Source: Planotetraspora thailandica (GTDB taxonomy: Bacteria > Actinomycetota > Actinomycetes > Streptosporangiales > Streptosporangiaceae). Taken from it: DNA of 64,000 bases. The notes beneath the pieces are model-generated. The model made no database searches. It was given only the letters and a program-made list of their open reading frames with translations, and was not told the DNA's origin. Where the stretch lies: assembly GCF_016863335.1 (NCBI RefSeq), contig NZ_BOOR01000021.1, positions 1 to 64,000 on the forward strand. Direction: 5' to 3'. The position numbers and the translations under genes were made by a program. Positions 1 to 9,014 of this stretch are shown piece after piece. The number at the start of each line of letters is the position of its first letter. Positions within the stretch are counted from its first letter, which is position 1.

Positions 1-22
1 TGGGGGCGGCTTTCTTCATTTT

Positions 23-39
23 CAGGGGTCTTTCCCCTG
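23..39. other. small hairpin upstream of folC
   Basis: CAGGGG at 23-28 pairs with CCCCTG at 34-39 around a 5-nt loop. There is no T tract behind it. It may belong to the 3' end of a gene left of the window. Nothing else is recognisable in bases 1-157. Confidence 0.3.
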
Positions 40-157
40 CAATACATTCCCTCGCAATACAAGACACGGGCCGAGCCGTACCTCTGGAGGGCTTCCCCGG
101 CCTTCGCAAAGAGGGCCGCGAACGGAGCTGCGGTGATCTCCCCGTAGGCTGACAGGC

Positions 158-1471
158 GTGGAATATCGTGCCGCCGAGCAAGCGATCATGGCTAGAGGCG
201 TCGAGTGGGACTTCGATCCCACACTCGACCGGATCCGGGCTCTGATGGAGCTCCTTGGCGACCCGCAGAAGGCTTACCCGATCATCCATATAGCCGGCAC
301 GAACGGCAAGACCAGCACCGCTCGCATGACGGAGTCTCTGCTGCGTGCCCGAAACCTCAGGGTGGGCCGCTACACGAGCCCGCACCTGGCGACCATCCGG
401 GAGCGCATCAGCGTCGACGGTGAGCCGCTGTCCGAGGAGCGCTTCACCGAGGTCTATGAAGACATCGCTCCTTACCTGGAGCTCATCGACGCCAAGGCCG
501 GGCGTATCAGCTTCTTCGAGACGCTGACCGCCATGGCGTTCGCCGCCTTCGCAGACGCGCCGGTCGACGTCGCCGTGATCGAGACGGGTATGGGCGGCAC
601 CTGGGACGCCACCAACGTCGGCGACGGCACGGTCGCGGTCATCACCCCGATCTCGCTCGATCACACGGACCGTCTGGGTCCGGACGTTGAGACGATCTCC
701 AAGGAGAAGGCCGGCATCATCAAGCCGGGGAGCACGACCATCCTCACGCAGCAGCCGCTTCCCGCCGCCGAGGTGCTGGTGAGGCGGGCGGCCGACGTGG
801 GGGCCACCGTGGCCCGCGAAGGGCTGGAGTTCGGCGTGCTGCACAGGGAGCTGGGCATGGGCGGCCAACTCCTCCAGCTCAAGGGCTTGAAGGGCGTCTA
901 TGAAGACGTCTTCCTCCCCCTGTACGGCGCGCACCATGCGAGCAACGCCGTGGCGGCCCTCGCCGCGGTCGAGGCCTTGTCGGCCGGAGACGAACCGCTC
1001 GGGGACGACCTCGTCAAGCAGGCGTTCGCGGAGGTCACGAGCCCGGGTCGGCTGGAGGTCGTCCGGCGCGGCCCGACGGTGCTGATCGACGCCGCGCACA
1101 ATCCCGGCGGCATGGAGGCCACCCTGGACGCCTTGTCGGAGTCGTTCCAGTTCACCCGGCTCATCGCCGTCGTGGCCTCCATGGGCGACAAGGATGTGGA
1201 CGCGATTCTCGAACTGCTGGAGCCGGTGGTGGAGGAACTGGTCGTCACGAGGAACTCCTCACCCCGTTCGCTGGAACCGGAAGACCTGGCGGACAGGGCG
1301 GCGGGTGTGTTCGGCGCCGAGCGGGTGCACGTCGCCGAGCGTCTCGACGACGCCATCGACCAGGCGATCGCGCTCGCCGACCAGGGCGACGAGTTCGGCT
1401 CGGGGGTTCTGATCACGGGCTCGGTCGTGACGGCCGGCGACGCGCGCGTGCTGCTCAAGGCCGACAAGTGA
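158..1471 (+). CDS. folC: folylpolyglutamate synthase / dihydrofolate synthase
   Basis: Cytoplasmic ligase that adds glutamate to dihydropteroate and to folates (ATP-dependent Mur-ligase superfamily). The P-loop GTNGKTS is at residues 47-53. The Mur-ligase centre follows (GMGGTWDATN, SLDHTDRLG, EKAGIIKPG), and the C-terminal domain has DAAHNPGG, which is typical of FolC. At 437 aa it is normal length. The GTG start is the first after an in-frame stop at 134-136; an ATG at 188 is an alternative and neither has a clear ribosome-binding site. The stop overlaps the start of the DUF4233 gene, and ndk follows after one more gene, a standard actinobacterial order. Confidence 0.93.
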   Translation: MEYRAAEQAIMARGVEWDFDPTLDRIRALMELLGDPQKAYPIIHIAGTNGKTSTARMTESLLRARNLRVGRYTSPHLATIRERISVDGEPLSEERFTEVYEDIAPYLELIDAKAGRISFFETLTAMAFAAFADAPVDVAVIETGMGGTWDATNVGDGTVAVITPISLDHTDRLGPDVETISKEKAGIIKPGSTTILTQQPLPAAEVLVRRAADVGATVAREGLEFGVLHRELGMGGQLLQLKGLKGVYEDVFLPLYGAHHASNAVAALAAVEALSAGDEPLGDDLVKQAFAEVTSPGRLEVVRRGPTVLIDAAHNPGGMEATLDALSESFQFTRLIAVVASMGDKDVDAILELLEPVVEELVVTRNSSPRSLEPEDLADRAAGVFGAERVHVAERLDDAIDQAIALADQGDEFGSGVLITGSVVTAGDARVLLKADK

Positions 1472-1842
1472 CGGCGCCGCAGCCGGAGGCGGGAGGGCGC
1501 CGCGTCTTCGAGGTGACTCCGGGTATGCGACGGCTGGGCGCCAGCGTGCTCGGCATGGAGGCGATCGTCGTCGCGCTCATCACTCCCGTGGCGATCGCCA
1601 TCGACGGTGTCACCCCGGCGCTCGCGGTGACGGCGGGCATCGGCTTGGCCGTACTGTGCGTCGTCGTCGCGGGGATGCTGAAACGGCCGTCCGCGTACAT
1701 CGCCGGCAGTGTCGTGCAGGTCCTCGCGATCGCCACCGGATTCCTCACTCCCGTCATGTTCTTTCTCGGAGTGATCTTCACGGCCTTGTGGATAACAGCC
1801 ATCTTCGTCGCTCGCCGTGTCGAAGGGGCGACTAAGCGCTAA
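1468..1842 (+). CDS. DUF4233 small membrane protein
   Basis: A 124-aa protein with a short Arg/Glu-containing N-terminus and four hydrophobic segments (about residues 23-43, 48-67, 73-93, 97-115). It matches the DUF4233 family that sits directly behind folC in many actinobacteria; no biochemical role is known. The GTG start lies in the GTGA overlap with the folC stop, so translation is probably coupled. The C-terminus is basic (ARRVEGATKR). Confidence 0.85.
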   Translation: MTAPQPEAGGRRVFEVTPGMRRLGASVLGMEAIVVALITPVAIAIDGVTPALAVTAGIGLAVLCVVVAGMLKRPSAYIAGSVVQVLAIATGFLTPVMFFLGVIFTALWITAIFVARRVEGATKR

Positions 1843-1852
1843 AGTCGCCCTC

Positions 1853-3439
1853 ATGGCCGTCCCTCCCGTCCCGCAGGCTCGGACCGCCGTGATGGTCCGA
1901 GCCGTGCATGCCCCCCTGCTCCTCGACGTCGTGATCGGGTTGCTCATCGCGGTCGCGTTGCCGCTGGCGATCGTCGCGATTCCCAACACGATCTCAATCG
2001 TGGCGGCGTTGCTGCCACCCGGTGTCCAGACCGAGGACATGATGCGGGCGCACGGCCTCGCGCTCCCGGCGATGTTGCTGACCGTGCCCGTGGCGGCGCT
2101 GGCCGTCCGCAGATTCCGGGCGGCACCCGTCCTCGTGGCCGGCCTTACGCTGCTGGCCCTGGCCGACGCCTCCGGCGGGTTCGCGGACTCCGCCGACCTC
2201 GTCGCGATCTTGCGGATCGTCCACGGCATCGGCGCGGGCATGCTGATCCCCGGTACGCTCGCGGCCGCCGCGGAGCGGCCTCGCAGGAACATCCTGCTGC
2301 CGATCTGGACCGGAATGCTCGCCGCGAGCCTGCTCTGCGCGCAGGCGCTGGCACTCCTGCCGCTTGATGCGGTCGACTCGTGGCGGGTGACGCTCCAGCC
2401 GTATCCGATGCTGACCGGAATCGCGCTCGGCCTCGCCGCCGCCTATCTCGTCCTGTGGCTGCTCGCGGGAGAGCACGAGCGCGCCCAAACGGTACAAGCG
2501 GAGGATGAGGCGGTCGGCGGACAGGGACGCGCCGGGCGGTGGCCCGCTCGCGCGGAACTGGTCAGGTTGGTGAGCGCGGCGGTTCCGGCCGTGGTCATCG
2601 CCGTCCTCGGGATCGGCATGACGTTCGACTGGCCGACCTACCGGGTGCTCATCGCGGCCGCGATCGCGGTGGCGGTGATGGTCGCCCTCGTCGTCTTCGG
2701 CTCCTTCGAGGAGCCGGGCGGCCGGACCCTGGCCTTCGCCAACGTGGCCGTGGGCCTGGTCGTGCTGCCGACCGCCGCGCAGACGACCTACCTCGAGATG
2801 GGCGGAGTCGGCGGCCCAGGCCTTTCGGGCATCTGGACGCCGTTCGTGCTGGCCGCCGTCGGCGCGCTCGGCTGCGCCTATTTCGCGGCCCGAGCGCCGC
2901 AGCAGATGGCGTTCCGGCTCACCACCGCCGGCCTGGTGGCCGTCGTGGCCGGGCTGTGCGCGATCCGGCTGCTGGTTCCGCAACCGTACGGCCCGCCGCT
3001 CGTGGTGCCGTTCGTCCTGCTGGCCGCGGGCTCGGCCGTGGCGCTGGTCAGCGCCCTGCGTCTGGCGGGCCAGGGATCGACGTTGCTCGGCCTCTCCTTC
3101 TGCGCGTCGACTGTGTTCGCCGGAATCCTCGTAGGTTCGGGCATCCAGTTCCTCCAGTTGCGGCAGGTCGGGCAGATGCCCAACCCCACCCAGCAGTCCG
3201 TGGTCGGCGGATTGGTCGACGCACTGCACGCCTGGGCGCTGGCAGGCGGCTTCGTGGTCGTGGTCATCATCGTGCTCGCGTCCGTCATGGCCCGCCGTGA
3301 CGCGGCCTCGCCGGCGGGCACGCGACTCATGTTCGGCCGGGGCCGGGCCGTACGGGATGAGGCCCTGGTGATCCCGGCGCCGACGCCTTCGCCGGAAGGC
3401 GAGGATGGGACGAACGGAGAGCCGCTTTCCGACCGGTAA
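1853..3439 (+). CDS. MFS-like multi-pass membrane protein
   Basis: A 528-aa protein with about 12-14 membrane segments and an internal charged loop near residues 205-230. The first half has the look of a major facilitator (RIVHGIGAGMLIPGTLAAAA resembles the motif C region), but the classic motif A is weak, so the substrate cannot be guessed. The ATG at 1853 is 10 nt behind the DUF4233 stop; a GTG at 1817 would overlap that gene. The C-terminal 45 residues are hydrophilic and probably cytoplasmic. Its position between DUF4233 and ndk suggests membership of the folC operon. Confidence 0.75.
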   Translation: MAVPPVPQARTAVMVRAVHAPLLLDVVIGLLIAVALPLAIVAIPNTISIVAALLPPGVQTEDMMRAHGLALPAMLLTVPVAALAVRRFRAAPVLVAGLTLLALADASGGFADSADLVAILRIVHGIGAGMLIPGTLAAAAERPRRNILLPIWTGMLAASLLCAQALALLPLDAVDSWRVTLQPYPMLTGIALGLAAAYLVLWLLAGEHERAQTVQAEDEAVGGQGRAGRWPARAELVRLVSAAVPAVVIAVLGIGMTFDWPTYRVLIAAAIAVAVMVALVVFGSFEEPGGRTLAFANVAVGLVVLPTAAQTTYLEMGGVGGPGLSGIWTPFVLAAVGALGCAYFAARAPQQMAFRLTTAGLVAVVAGLCAIRLLVPQPYGPPLVVPFVLLAAGSAVALVSALRLAGQGSTLLGLSFCASTVFAGILVGSGIQFLQLRQVGQMPNPTQQSVVGGLVDALHAWALAGGFVVVVIIVLASVMARRDAASPAGTRLMFGRGRAVRDEALVIPAPTPSPEGEDGTNGEPLSDR

Positions 3440-3526
3440 GCTGCCGTTGCGCCGGCACAGCCGCGCGCTGAGGCCGTCGTAAGCTTCCGGCCATCACATC
3501 CCGAGCATCCACAGAGGAGACAATCC

Positions 3527-3937
3527 GTGTCCGAGCGCACGCTTGTGCTGATCAAGCCGGACGGTGTCCGTCGCGGCCTCATCGGCGACGTCATCGGCCG
3601 CATCGAGCGCAAGGGCCTCAAGGTCGTGGCCATGGATCTGCGCACCCTTGACGCCGAGACCGCCAAGGCTCACTACGCCGAGCACTCCGAGCGCCCGTTC
3701 TTCGGGGACCTGGTCGAATTCATCACCTCCGCGCCGCTGGTCGCGCTCGTGGTGGAGGGCCCGCGGGCGGTCGAGGCGTTCCGCGCGCTGGCCGGGCTGA
3801 CCGACCCGGTGAAGTCGCCCCCCGGCACCATCCGCGGCGACCACGCTCTGGAGATCGGTGAGAACATCGTCCACGGCTCCGATTCGCCGGAGTCCGCGGC
3901 CCGTGAGATCAAGATCTTCTTTCCGGACCGTTTCTAG
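3527..3937 (+). CDS. ndk: nucleoside diphosphate kinase
   Basis: Transfers the gamma-phosphate between NTPs and NDPs through a phosphohistidine. The active-site signature NIVHGSDS places the catalytic His at residue 116. The N-terminus [16 protein letters not shown] is the canonical strand and helix. At 136 aa it has full family length. The GTG start is preceded by GAGGAGA at 3514-3520. A strong terminator follows directly, so this is the last gene of the folC-ndk unit. Confidence 0.97.
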   Translation: MSERTLVLIKPDGVRRGLIGDVIGRIERKGLKVVAMDLRTLDAETAKAHYAEHSERPFFGDLVEFITSAPLVALVVEGPRAVEAFRALAGLTDPVKSPPGTIRGDHALEIGENIVHGSDSPESAAREIKIFFPDRF

Positions 3938-3946
3938 TCCTTGCCG

Positions 3947-3986
3947 CACCTGAGGCCCCGGCCTAAACCGGGGCCTCAGGTGTTTT
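3947..3986 (+). terminator. Rho-independent terminator after ndk
   Basis: A perfect 15-bp stem (3947-3961 with 3968-3982) around a 6-nt CCTAAA loop, followed by TTTT. It separates the ndk unit from the mre cluster. Confidence 0.93.
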
Positions 3987-4112
3987 CCCAGGTGGTGGCA
4001 CATCCCTGGCTCGAGAAGCGCATATTTTCCCGGGGCCTGATAGCTCGATGTGCCCAGTCATGGGTACATCGCGTTACGATTCGAGTGCGATGCGTTATCC
4101 CGCCAACCACCT

Positions 4113-4129
4113 GAAGGAAGGCTTCCTTC
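4113..4129 (+). promoter_or_regulatory. dyad covering the mreB ribosome-binding site
   Basis: GAAGGAAG at 4113-4120 is followed after one base by CTTCCTTC at 4122-4129. The left arm is the Shine-Dalgarno sequence for the ATG at 4133. In RNA the two arms could pair in part and hide the ribosome site. This is an inference from symmetry only. Confidence 0.4.
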
Positions 4130-4132
4130 CGC

Positions 4133-5164
4133 ATGGGCAGCAAGCTGACATTCCTGGGCCGTGACATGGCGGTTGACCTTGGCACGGCGAACACTCTGGT
4201 CTACGTGCGAGGGCGCGGCATCGTGCTCAACGAGCCGTCCGTCGTCGCCATAAATGTCACGACAGGCAAGATCGTCGCGGTCGGTATAGAAGCGAAGCGA
4301 ATGATCGGGCGAACGCCGGGCAACATCGTCGCCATCCGTCCACTGCGGGACGGGGTCATCGCCGACTTCGACGTGACCGAACGCATGCTGAGGTACTTCA
4401 TCCAGCGAGTTCACAAGCGCCGGCACTTCGTCCGGCCCCGCATCATCGTCGCGGTTCCCAGCGGCATCACGGGAGTCGAGCAGCGCGCGGTGAAGGAAGC
4501 GGGATATCAAGCCGGAGCACGGCGGGTCTACATCATCGAAGAGCCCATGGCGGCCGCGATCGGCGCGGGACTGCCCGTTCATGAGCCCACCGGCAACATG
4601 GTGGTCGACATCGGCGGCGGCACCACCGAAGTGGCGATCATCTCCATGGGCGGGATCGTGACGAGCCAGTCGATCCGCGTCGCGGGCGACGAACTCGACG
4701 ACGCCGTCATGAGCTTCTGCAAGAAGGAGTACTCCCTGATGCTCGGGGAGCGTACGGCGGAGGAAGTGAAGATCGCCATAGGGTCCGCATGCGCGATGGG
4801 TGAGGACTTCCACGCGGAGATCCGCGGCAGGGACCTCGTGACCGGACTGCCGAAGACAGTCGTCATCTCGGCAGAGGAGATCCGCAGGGCCATTGCGGAG
4901 CCGGTCAATGTCATCGTCGATGCGGTCAAGTCCACTCTGGACAAGTGCCCACCTGAGCTGTCCGGTGACCTCATGGACCGGGGCATCGCCCTGACGGGCG
5001 GCGGAGCCCTGCTTCGAGGCATGGTCGAGCGGCTCAGGGAGGAGACCGGCATGCCGGTCCACCTCGCCGACAACGCGCTCGACTCGGTGGCGCTCGGCTC
5101 CGGCAGATGCGTGGAGGACTTCGAGGCGCTCCAGCAGGTCCTCGTCCAGGAGCCCCGCAACTAA
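4133..5164 (+). CDS. mreB: rod shape-determining protein MreB
   Basis: Bacterial actin homologue that polymerises under the membrane and directs cell-wall synthesis. The 343-aa product shows the actin-fold nucleotide motifs: [10 protein letters not shown] (phosphate 1), [12 protein letters not shown] (phosphate 2) and the [11 protein letters not shown] adenosine motif. An N-terminal stretch ([15 protein letters not shown]) resembles membrane-binding forms. ATG 4133 follows AAGGAAG. It is the first gene of mreBCD-mrdA-rodA, with mreC only 9 nt downstream. In sporulating actinomycetes this cluster acts mainly in spore-wall formation (family knowledge). Confidence 0.97.
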   Translation: MGSKLTFLGRDMAVDLGTANTLVYVRGRGIVLNEPSVVAINVTTGKIVAVGIEAKRMIGRTPGNIVAIRPLRDGVIADFDVTERMLRYFIQRVHKRRHFVRPRIIVAVPSGITGVEQRAVKEAGYQAGARRVYIIEEPMAAAIGAGLPVHEPTGNMVVDIGGGTTEVAIISMGGIVTSQSIRVAGDELDDAVMSFCKKEYSLMLGERTAEEVKIAIGSACAMGEDFHAEIRGRDLVTGLPKTVVISAEEIRRAIAEPVNVIVDAVKSTLDKCPPELSGDLMDRGIALTGGGALLRGMVERLREETGMPVHLADNALDSVALGSGRCVEDFEALQQVLVQEPRN

Positions 5165-5173
5165 GGAGCCGTC

Positions 5174-6427
5174 ATGAGAGACACCCGCCGTGCCCGTCTC
5201 GTGATCGGACTCCTGCTGGCGGCCGCGCTCGTCCTCATCACCGTGGACCACCGGGCCACCAACGGGACAATGCTGGCTCCGGTTCGCGACGTGGCGTCCA
5301 CGGTGTTCGGAAAGGTCGAGGGGGCCAGCGCCACCGTGACCGCGCCGATCACCGGTTTCTTCAAGACGCTCAGCAACGCGCCGGGCGCCGAGCGGGTCAT
5401 CACCGAACTCCGCAAGGAGAACGCGCAACTCAAGAACGACCTGTACGCGCAGCGTCTCAACAGAGACAGAATCGCCAAACTCGACAAGATGCTCGGGCTT
5501 GCGGGCCTCGGCCGGTACCGGATCGTCCCGGCACAGGTCGTCGCCCGCCGAGCCACACCCGGCTTCGAGGAAGCCGTCGAGATCGACATCGGAAGCGGCG
5601 ACGGCGTGCGCGCGGACATGACCGTCCTCAGCGGTGACGGACTGGTCGGACGGGTCGTCCATGCGGGGCCGAGCACCTCGACCGTCGTCCTCCTGACGGA
5701 TCCGGCGTTGTCGGCCGGGGCCCGGATGGAGGGAGGCAACGAGCTCGGCGTCGTGAGCGGGCTGGGTGAGGCGGGCGGCAACGACAACCTCATCAAGTTC
5801 CGGATGCTCGACTCCTCCTCGCCGGTGCAGGTGGGCCGCAGGATCGTCTCCTTCGGCTCCAAGGGGAGCACGCCGTACGTGGCGGGGGTGCCGATCGGAG
5901 TCGTCGAGCGGGTGGACACCACGCCCGGCGAGCTGACGAGGACCGCCTACGCCCGGCCGTTCGCGGACCTCTCCGCGATCGACGTCGTCGGCGTGGTGAC
6001 TCAGGCGCCCAAGCGGGACCCGCGTGACTCGGTGCTGCCGCCCATGCCCAAGCCCGCCGCCCCACGCCCGGCCAAGGCGCCGGACGCCCGCGGCGACCAG
6101 AGCGCACAGCTGCGCCAGGCCGAGTCCGAGAGGTCCCGGTCGGATCAGGCGGGAACCGACCGGGCCGGGTCAGACGAGACGTCCGGTACGACGCAGTCCG
6201 ACCCGACGGAGGCCGATCGGGCCGTCCCCGGCCAGGTCGAGCAGAGGCGGACCGAACCGCGGCCCCAGGCCCGCCCCGCCGCCCCGGCGGCACCCCGTGA
6301 GCTCGTCCGCGCCCACGCGTCGGAAAGCCCGAGATCGGGGCACGAGCCGAGGGAGCCCGCCGGCCACGCGGCGCCCGGACATGTAGAGCAGGCAGGAGAG
6401 CAACGGAGACAGGACAGGGGGGCCTGA
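5174..6427 (+). CDS. mreC: rod shape-determining protein MreC with long disordered tail
   Basis: Periplasmic-side scaffold of the elongation complex. It has one N-terminal membrane anchor (residues 8-25), a coiled-coil stretch (about 65-100, rich in LRKENAQLKND-type heptads) and a beta domain (about 110-275). After residue 280 comes a tail of about 135 residues rich in Pro, Arg, Glu and Ala with no recognisable fold, which makes the protein longer (417 aa) than many homologues. The start ATG follows AAGGAG at 5164-5169. mreD begins 5 nt after the stop. Confidence 0.95.
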   Translation: MRDTRRARLVIGLLLAAALVLITVDHRATNGTMLAPVRDVASTVFGKVEGASATVTAPITGFFKTLSNAPGAERVITELRKENAQLKNDLYAQRLNRDRIAKLDKMLGLAGLGRYRIVPAQVVARRATPGFEEAVEIDIGSGDGVRADMTVLSGDGLVGRVVHAGPSTSTVVLLTDPALSAGARMEGGNELGVVSGLGEAGGNDNLIKFRMLDSSSPVQVGRRIVSFGSKGSTPYVAGVPIGVVERVDTTPGELTRTAYARPFADLSAIDVVGVVTQAPKRDPRDSVLPPMPKPAAPRPAKAPDARGDQSAQLRQAESERSRSDQAGTDRAGSDETSGTTQSDPTEADRAVPGQVEQRRTEPRPQARPAAPAAPRELVRAHASESPRSGHEPREPAGHAAPGHVEQAGEQRRQDRGA

Positions 6428-6432
6428 TCCCG

Positions 6433-6945
6433 ATGCTTCGCAACCTCGCGGCCGCGGCGCTCATTCTCGCCGCGCTGGTGTTGCAGGTCAGCCTGGTGAA
6501 CCGGCTGTCGCCGAGACTCGGGCCTGACCTGGTGTTGCTCGTGGTCTTGATCCTGGCCGCCCGACGGGGGGCCGTGCCGGGTGCGGTGATCGGCTTCTGC
6601 GGAGGCCTCGCCTACGACCTGATGCCGCCCTCGGCCCACGCGCTCGGGCAGTACGCGCTGGTGATGTGCGCCCTGGGCTGGCTCGCGGGCCGGGCGGGCG
6701 GGCAGATGACGTTGCCCATCGTGATGTTCTGCGCGGCCATCGCCCCAGGCCTGGCCGCCGGGATCGGCGCCCTCCTCGGCGACCCGGGGGTCAACTGGAC
6801 CGTCCTGAAGACGGCATGGCCCAAGGCGGCGGTGTGCAATCTGCTGTTCGCCCCCCTGGTGCTGTGGGTCGTGAACAAGCTCGAGCGGAGGCGGCGCGGC
6901 AGGCGGTCGGAGTTCGTGACGGGCTGGAGACGGGGGACGGCATGA
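6433..6945 (+). CDS. mreD: rod shape-determining protein MreD
   Basis: A small integral membrane component of the elongasome. The 170-aa protein has about five hydrophobic segments and the conserved RLSPRLGPDLVLLVVLILAA region followed by GAVIGFCGGLAYDLMPPS, typical of MreD. Its TGA overlaps the ATG of the downstream penicillin-binding protein, so the two are translationally coupled. Confidence 0.92.
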   Translation: MLRNLAAAALILAALVLQVSLVNRLSPRLGPDLVLLVVLILAARRGAVPGAVIGFCGGLAYDLMPPSAHALGQYALVMCALGWLAGRAGGQMTLPIVMFCAAIAPGLAAGIGALLGDPGVNWTVLKTAWPKAAVCNLLFAPLVLWVVNKLERRRRGRRSEFVTGWRRGTA

Positions 6946-9005
6946 AGCGGTTGCGGGGGCGGCTCATCGTTTTGCAGGTGCTTGTCGTGGCGCTGCTCGC
7001 CGTGCTCGTCGTGCGGCTCTGGCAGGTCCAGATGGTGCAAGGGAACCGGTTCGTCGCGGTCGCGACCGAGACCCGCACCAGGGAGGTCCGGGTGCCGGCG
7101 CTGCGCGGGACGATTCTCGACTCGTCCGGGCGCCCGCTGGTCATCAATCGGCCCAGTCTGGTCGTGTCGATCGACCCGGCCCGGTTCGAACGTATGCCGG
7201 ACGGCGGCGACGCGGTGCTCAAACGGCTCGCCTCCATCCTGGGCGTGCAGTTCAACGCGCTGAAGCAGCGGATCCGCCCCTGCGGCCCGGGCATCTCCCG
7301 GCCCTGCTGGCCGGGCTCGCCGTACACGCCGACTCCGGTCGCCGAGCACGTCAGCGGACGTGTGGCGCTGCAGATTCTGGAGCGGCAGGAAGACTTCCCC
7401 GGCGTGACCGCCGAGGTGCAGTCCGTGCGCACCTATCCCAACGGCAAGGACGGGGCGCAGATGCTCGGGTACCTCCAGCCGGTCACGAAGGAGGAACTGG
7501 AGAAGCGCGAAGGACTCAAGGCGGCCTATTCGGGCGTTGACCTGACCGGGCGGGACGGCCTGGAGGCCGAATACGACGCCGCATTGCGCGGGCAGGCGGG
7601 CGAGCGCAAGGTGCAGGTCGACCGCATGGGTAAGACCATCGCCGTCCAGCAGCAGTCGGCGGCGAAACCGGGCGACATCCTGATCACCAGCATCGACGCC
7701 AAGGTCCAGGGGATCGTCGAGAAGGCGATCACCGACGCCATGCGGGACAACCCCCAAGCCGACAGCGCCGCGGGCGTGGTGCTCGACGTCAAGACCGGCC
7801 GGGTCATCGCGATGGCCAGCAGGCCCACCTACGACCCCGCCGTCTGGACGGGCGGCATCGCCGAGAAGGACTACCAGCATCTGCTGTCCGACAAGTCCGG
7901 CAAGCCGCTGGTGTCGCGGGTGATCAAGGGCACGTACGCGCCCGGATCGACCTTCAAGATCAGCTCGGTCGCGGCGATGGTCGCCGACGGCCAGCCGCTC
8001 CACGGCACCTACGAGTGCCCGAGCGCCTACAACGTCGAAGGCCGGGCCTTCCCGAACGCCGGAGGCATGAGCCTGGGATCCATCTCCCTGCACACGGCGC
8101 TGGTCAAGTCGTGCGACACGGTCTTCTACCGCGCCGGCTACGAGGAATGGCTGCGTGACGGCGGCAAGAAGGCCAAGTCCAAGGTCAAGGAGCCGATGGC
8201 CAACATGGCCCGCTCCTTCGGGTTCGGCCGGCCCACGGGCATCGACCTTCCGGGCGAGTCCGCCGGACTGATTCCCAACCGCGCGTGGAAGCGCGACCTG
8301 TGGACCGCCACCAAGGACCAGATGTGCCGGCGGGCCAAGACCGGCTACCCCGAGATTGAGGACCAGGCCCGCGCGGCGTTCTCCAAGCGGCTAGCCAACG
8401 AGAACTGCCTCGAGGGCTTCATGCTCCACGCCTACGAGGCGGCCAACTTCTCCATCGGCCAGGGCGACGTGCAAGTCAGCCCGCTCCAGCTCGCCCGGGC
8501 GTACGCCGCGCTGGTCGGCGACGGCAAGCTGCGCAGCCCCCGGGTGGGCTGGGCGCTCGTCCGGCCTGACGGCACGCTCGTCAAGGAGATCCCGGTGCCG
8601 GTGACGGGCAAACTGCCGATCAACACCGAAACCCGCGACTACATCCGCAAGGCGCTCAGCGAGGTGACCTCCGACGGCACCGCGGCGGGGGCGTTCGCCG
8701 GGTTCCCGATGGGCGTGGTGAAGATCGGCGGCAAGACCGGAACGGCTGAGGTCTTCGGCAAGGCCGACACCTCGTGGTTCGCGTCGTTCGCGCCCGCCGA
8801 CAATCCGCGTTTCGTGGCCGTCGTCATGGTCTCCCAGGGTGGCTTCGGCGCCTCGGCCGCGGCTCCCGCCGTACGGCAGATCTGGGAGGGCATCTTCGGG
8901 CTCGGCAAGGATGACAACGGCAAGGCGATGAAGGCTGCACTTCCGGACGGGCGCCCCGTCTCCCGGCTGCCGGTGATCAAGGCGGACGGGACGGTCGCCC
9001 AGTGA
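6942..9005 (+). CDS. mrdA: penicillin-binding protein 2 (elongation transpeptidase)
   Basis: Class B PBP that cross-links peptidoglycan with RodA. It has 687 aa, an N-terminal membrane anchor (residues 7-26), a dimerisation/pedestal domain and a transpeptidase domain. The catalytic motifs are STFK (Ser336, Lys339), SCD (390-392, in the SxN position with Asp in place of Asn) and KTGT (Lys598). About 205 residues separate SCD from KTG, longer than in Gram-negative PBP2, because of an insert near the QMCRRAKTGYPEIE region. Further Cys residues occur in the N-terminal domain (CGPG...PCWPG). ATG 6942 lies in the ATGA overlap with mreD. Confidence 0.95.
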   Translation: MKRLRGRLIVLQVLVVALLAVLVVRLWQVQMVQGNRFVAVATETRTREVRVPALRGTILDSSGRPLVINRPSLVVSIDPARFERMPDGGDAVLKRLASILGVQFNALKQRIRPCGPGISRPCWPGSPYTPTPVAEHVSGRVALQILERQEDFPGVTAEVQSVRTYPNGKDGAQMLGYLQPVTKEELEKREGLKAAYSGVDLTGRDGLEAEYDAALRGQAGERKVQVDRMGKTIAVQQQSAAKPGDILITSIDAKVQGIVEKAITDAMRDNPQADSAAGVVLDVKTGRVIAMASRPTYDPAVWTGGIAEKDYQHLLSDKSGKPLVSRVIKGTYAPGSTFKISSVAAMVADGQPLHGTYECPSAYNVEGRAFPNAGGMSLGSISLHTALVKSCDTVFYRAGYEEWLRDGGKKAKSKVKEPMANMARSFGFGRPTGIDLPGESAGLIPNRAWKRDLWTATKDQMCRRAKTGYPEIEDQARAAFSKRLANENCLEGFMLHAYEAANFSIGQGDVQVSPLQLARAYAALVGDGKLRSPRVGWALVRPDGTLVKEIPVPVTGKLPINTETRDYIRKALSEVTSDGTAAGAFAGFPMGVVKIGGKTGTAEVFGKADTSWFASFAPADNPRFVAVVMVSQGGFGASAAAPAVRQIWEGIFGLGKDDNGKAMKAALPDGRPVSRLPVIKADGTVAQ

Positions 9006-9014
9006 GGCGGCGCC

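Noticed and set aside
898-2292. Long minus-strand open frame opposite folC and DUF4233
   Set aside because: It is a GC-rich shadow of genuine genes on the other strand, with low-complexity translation.
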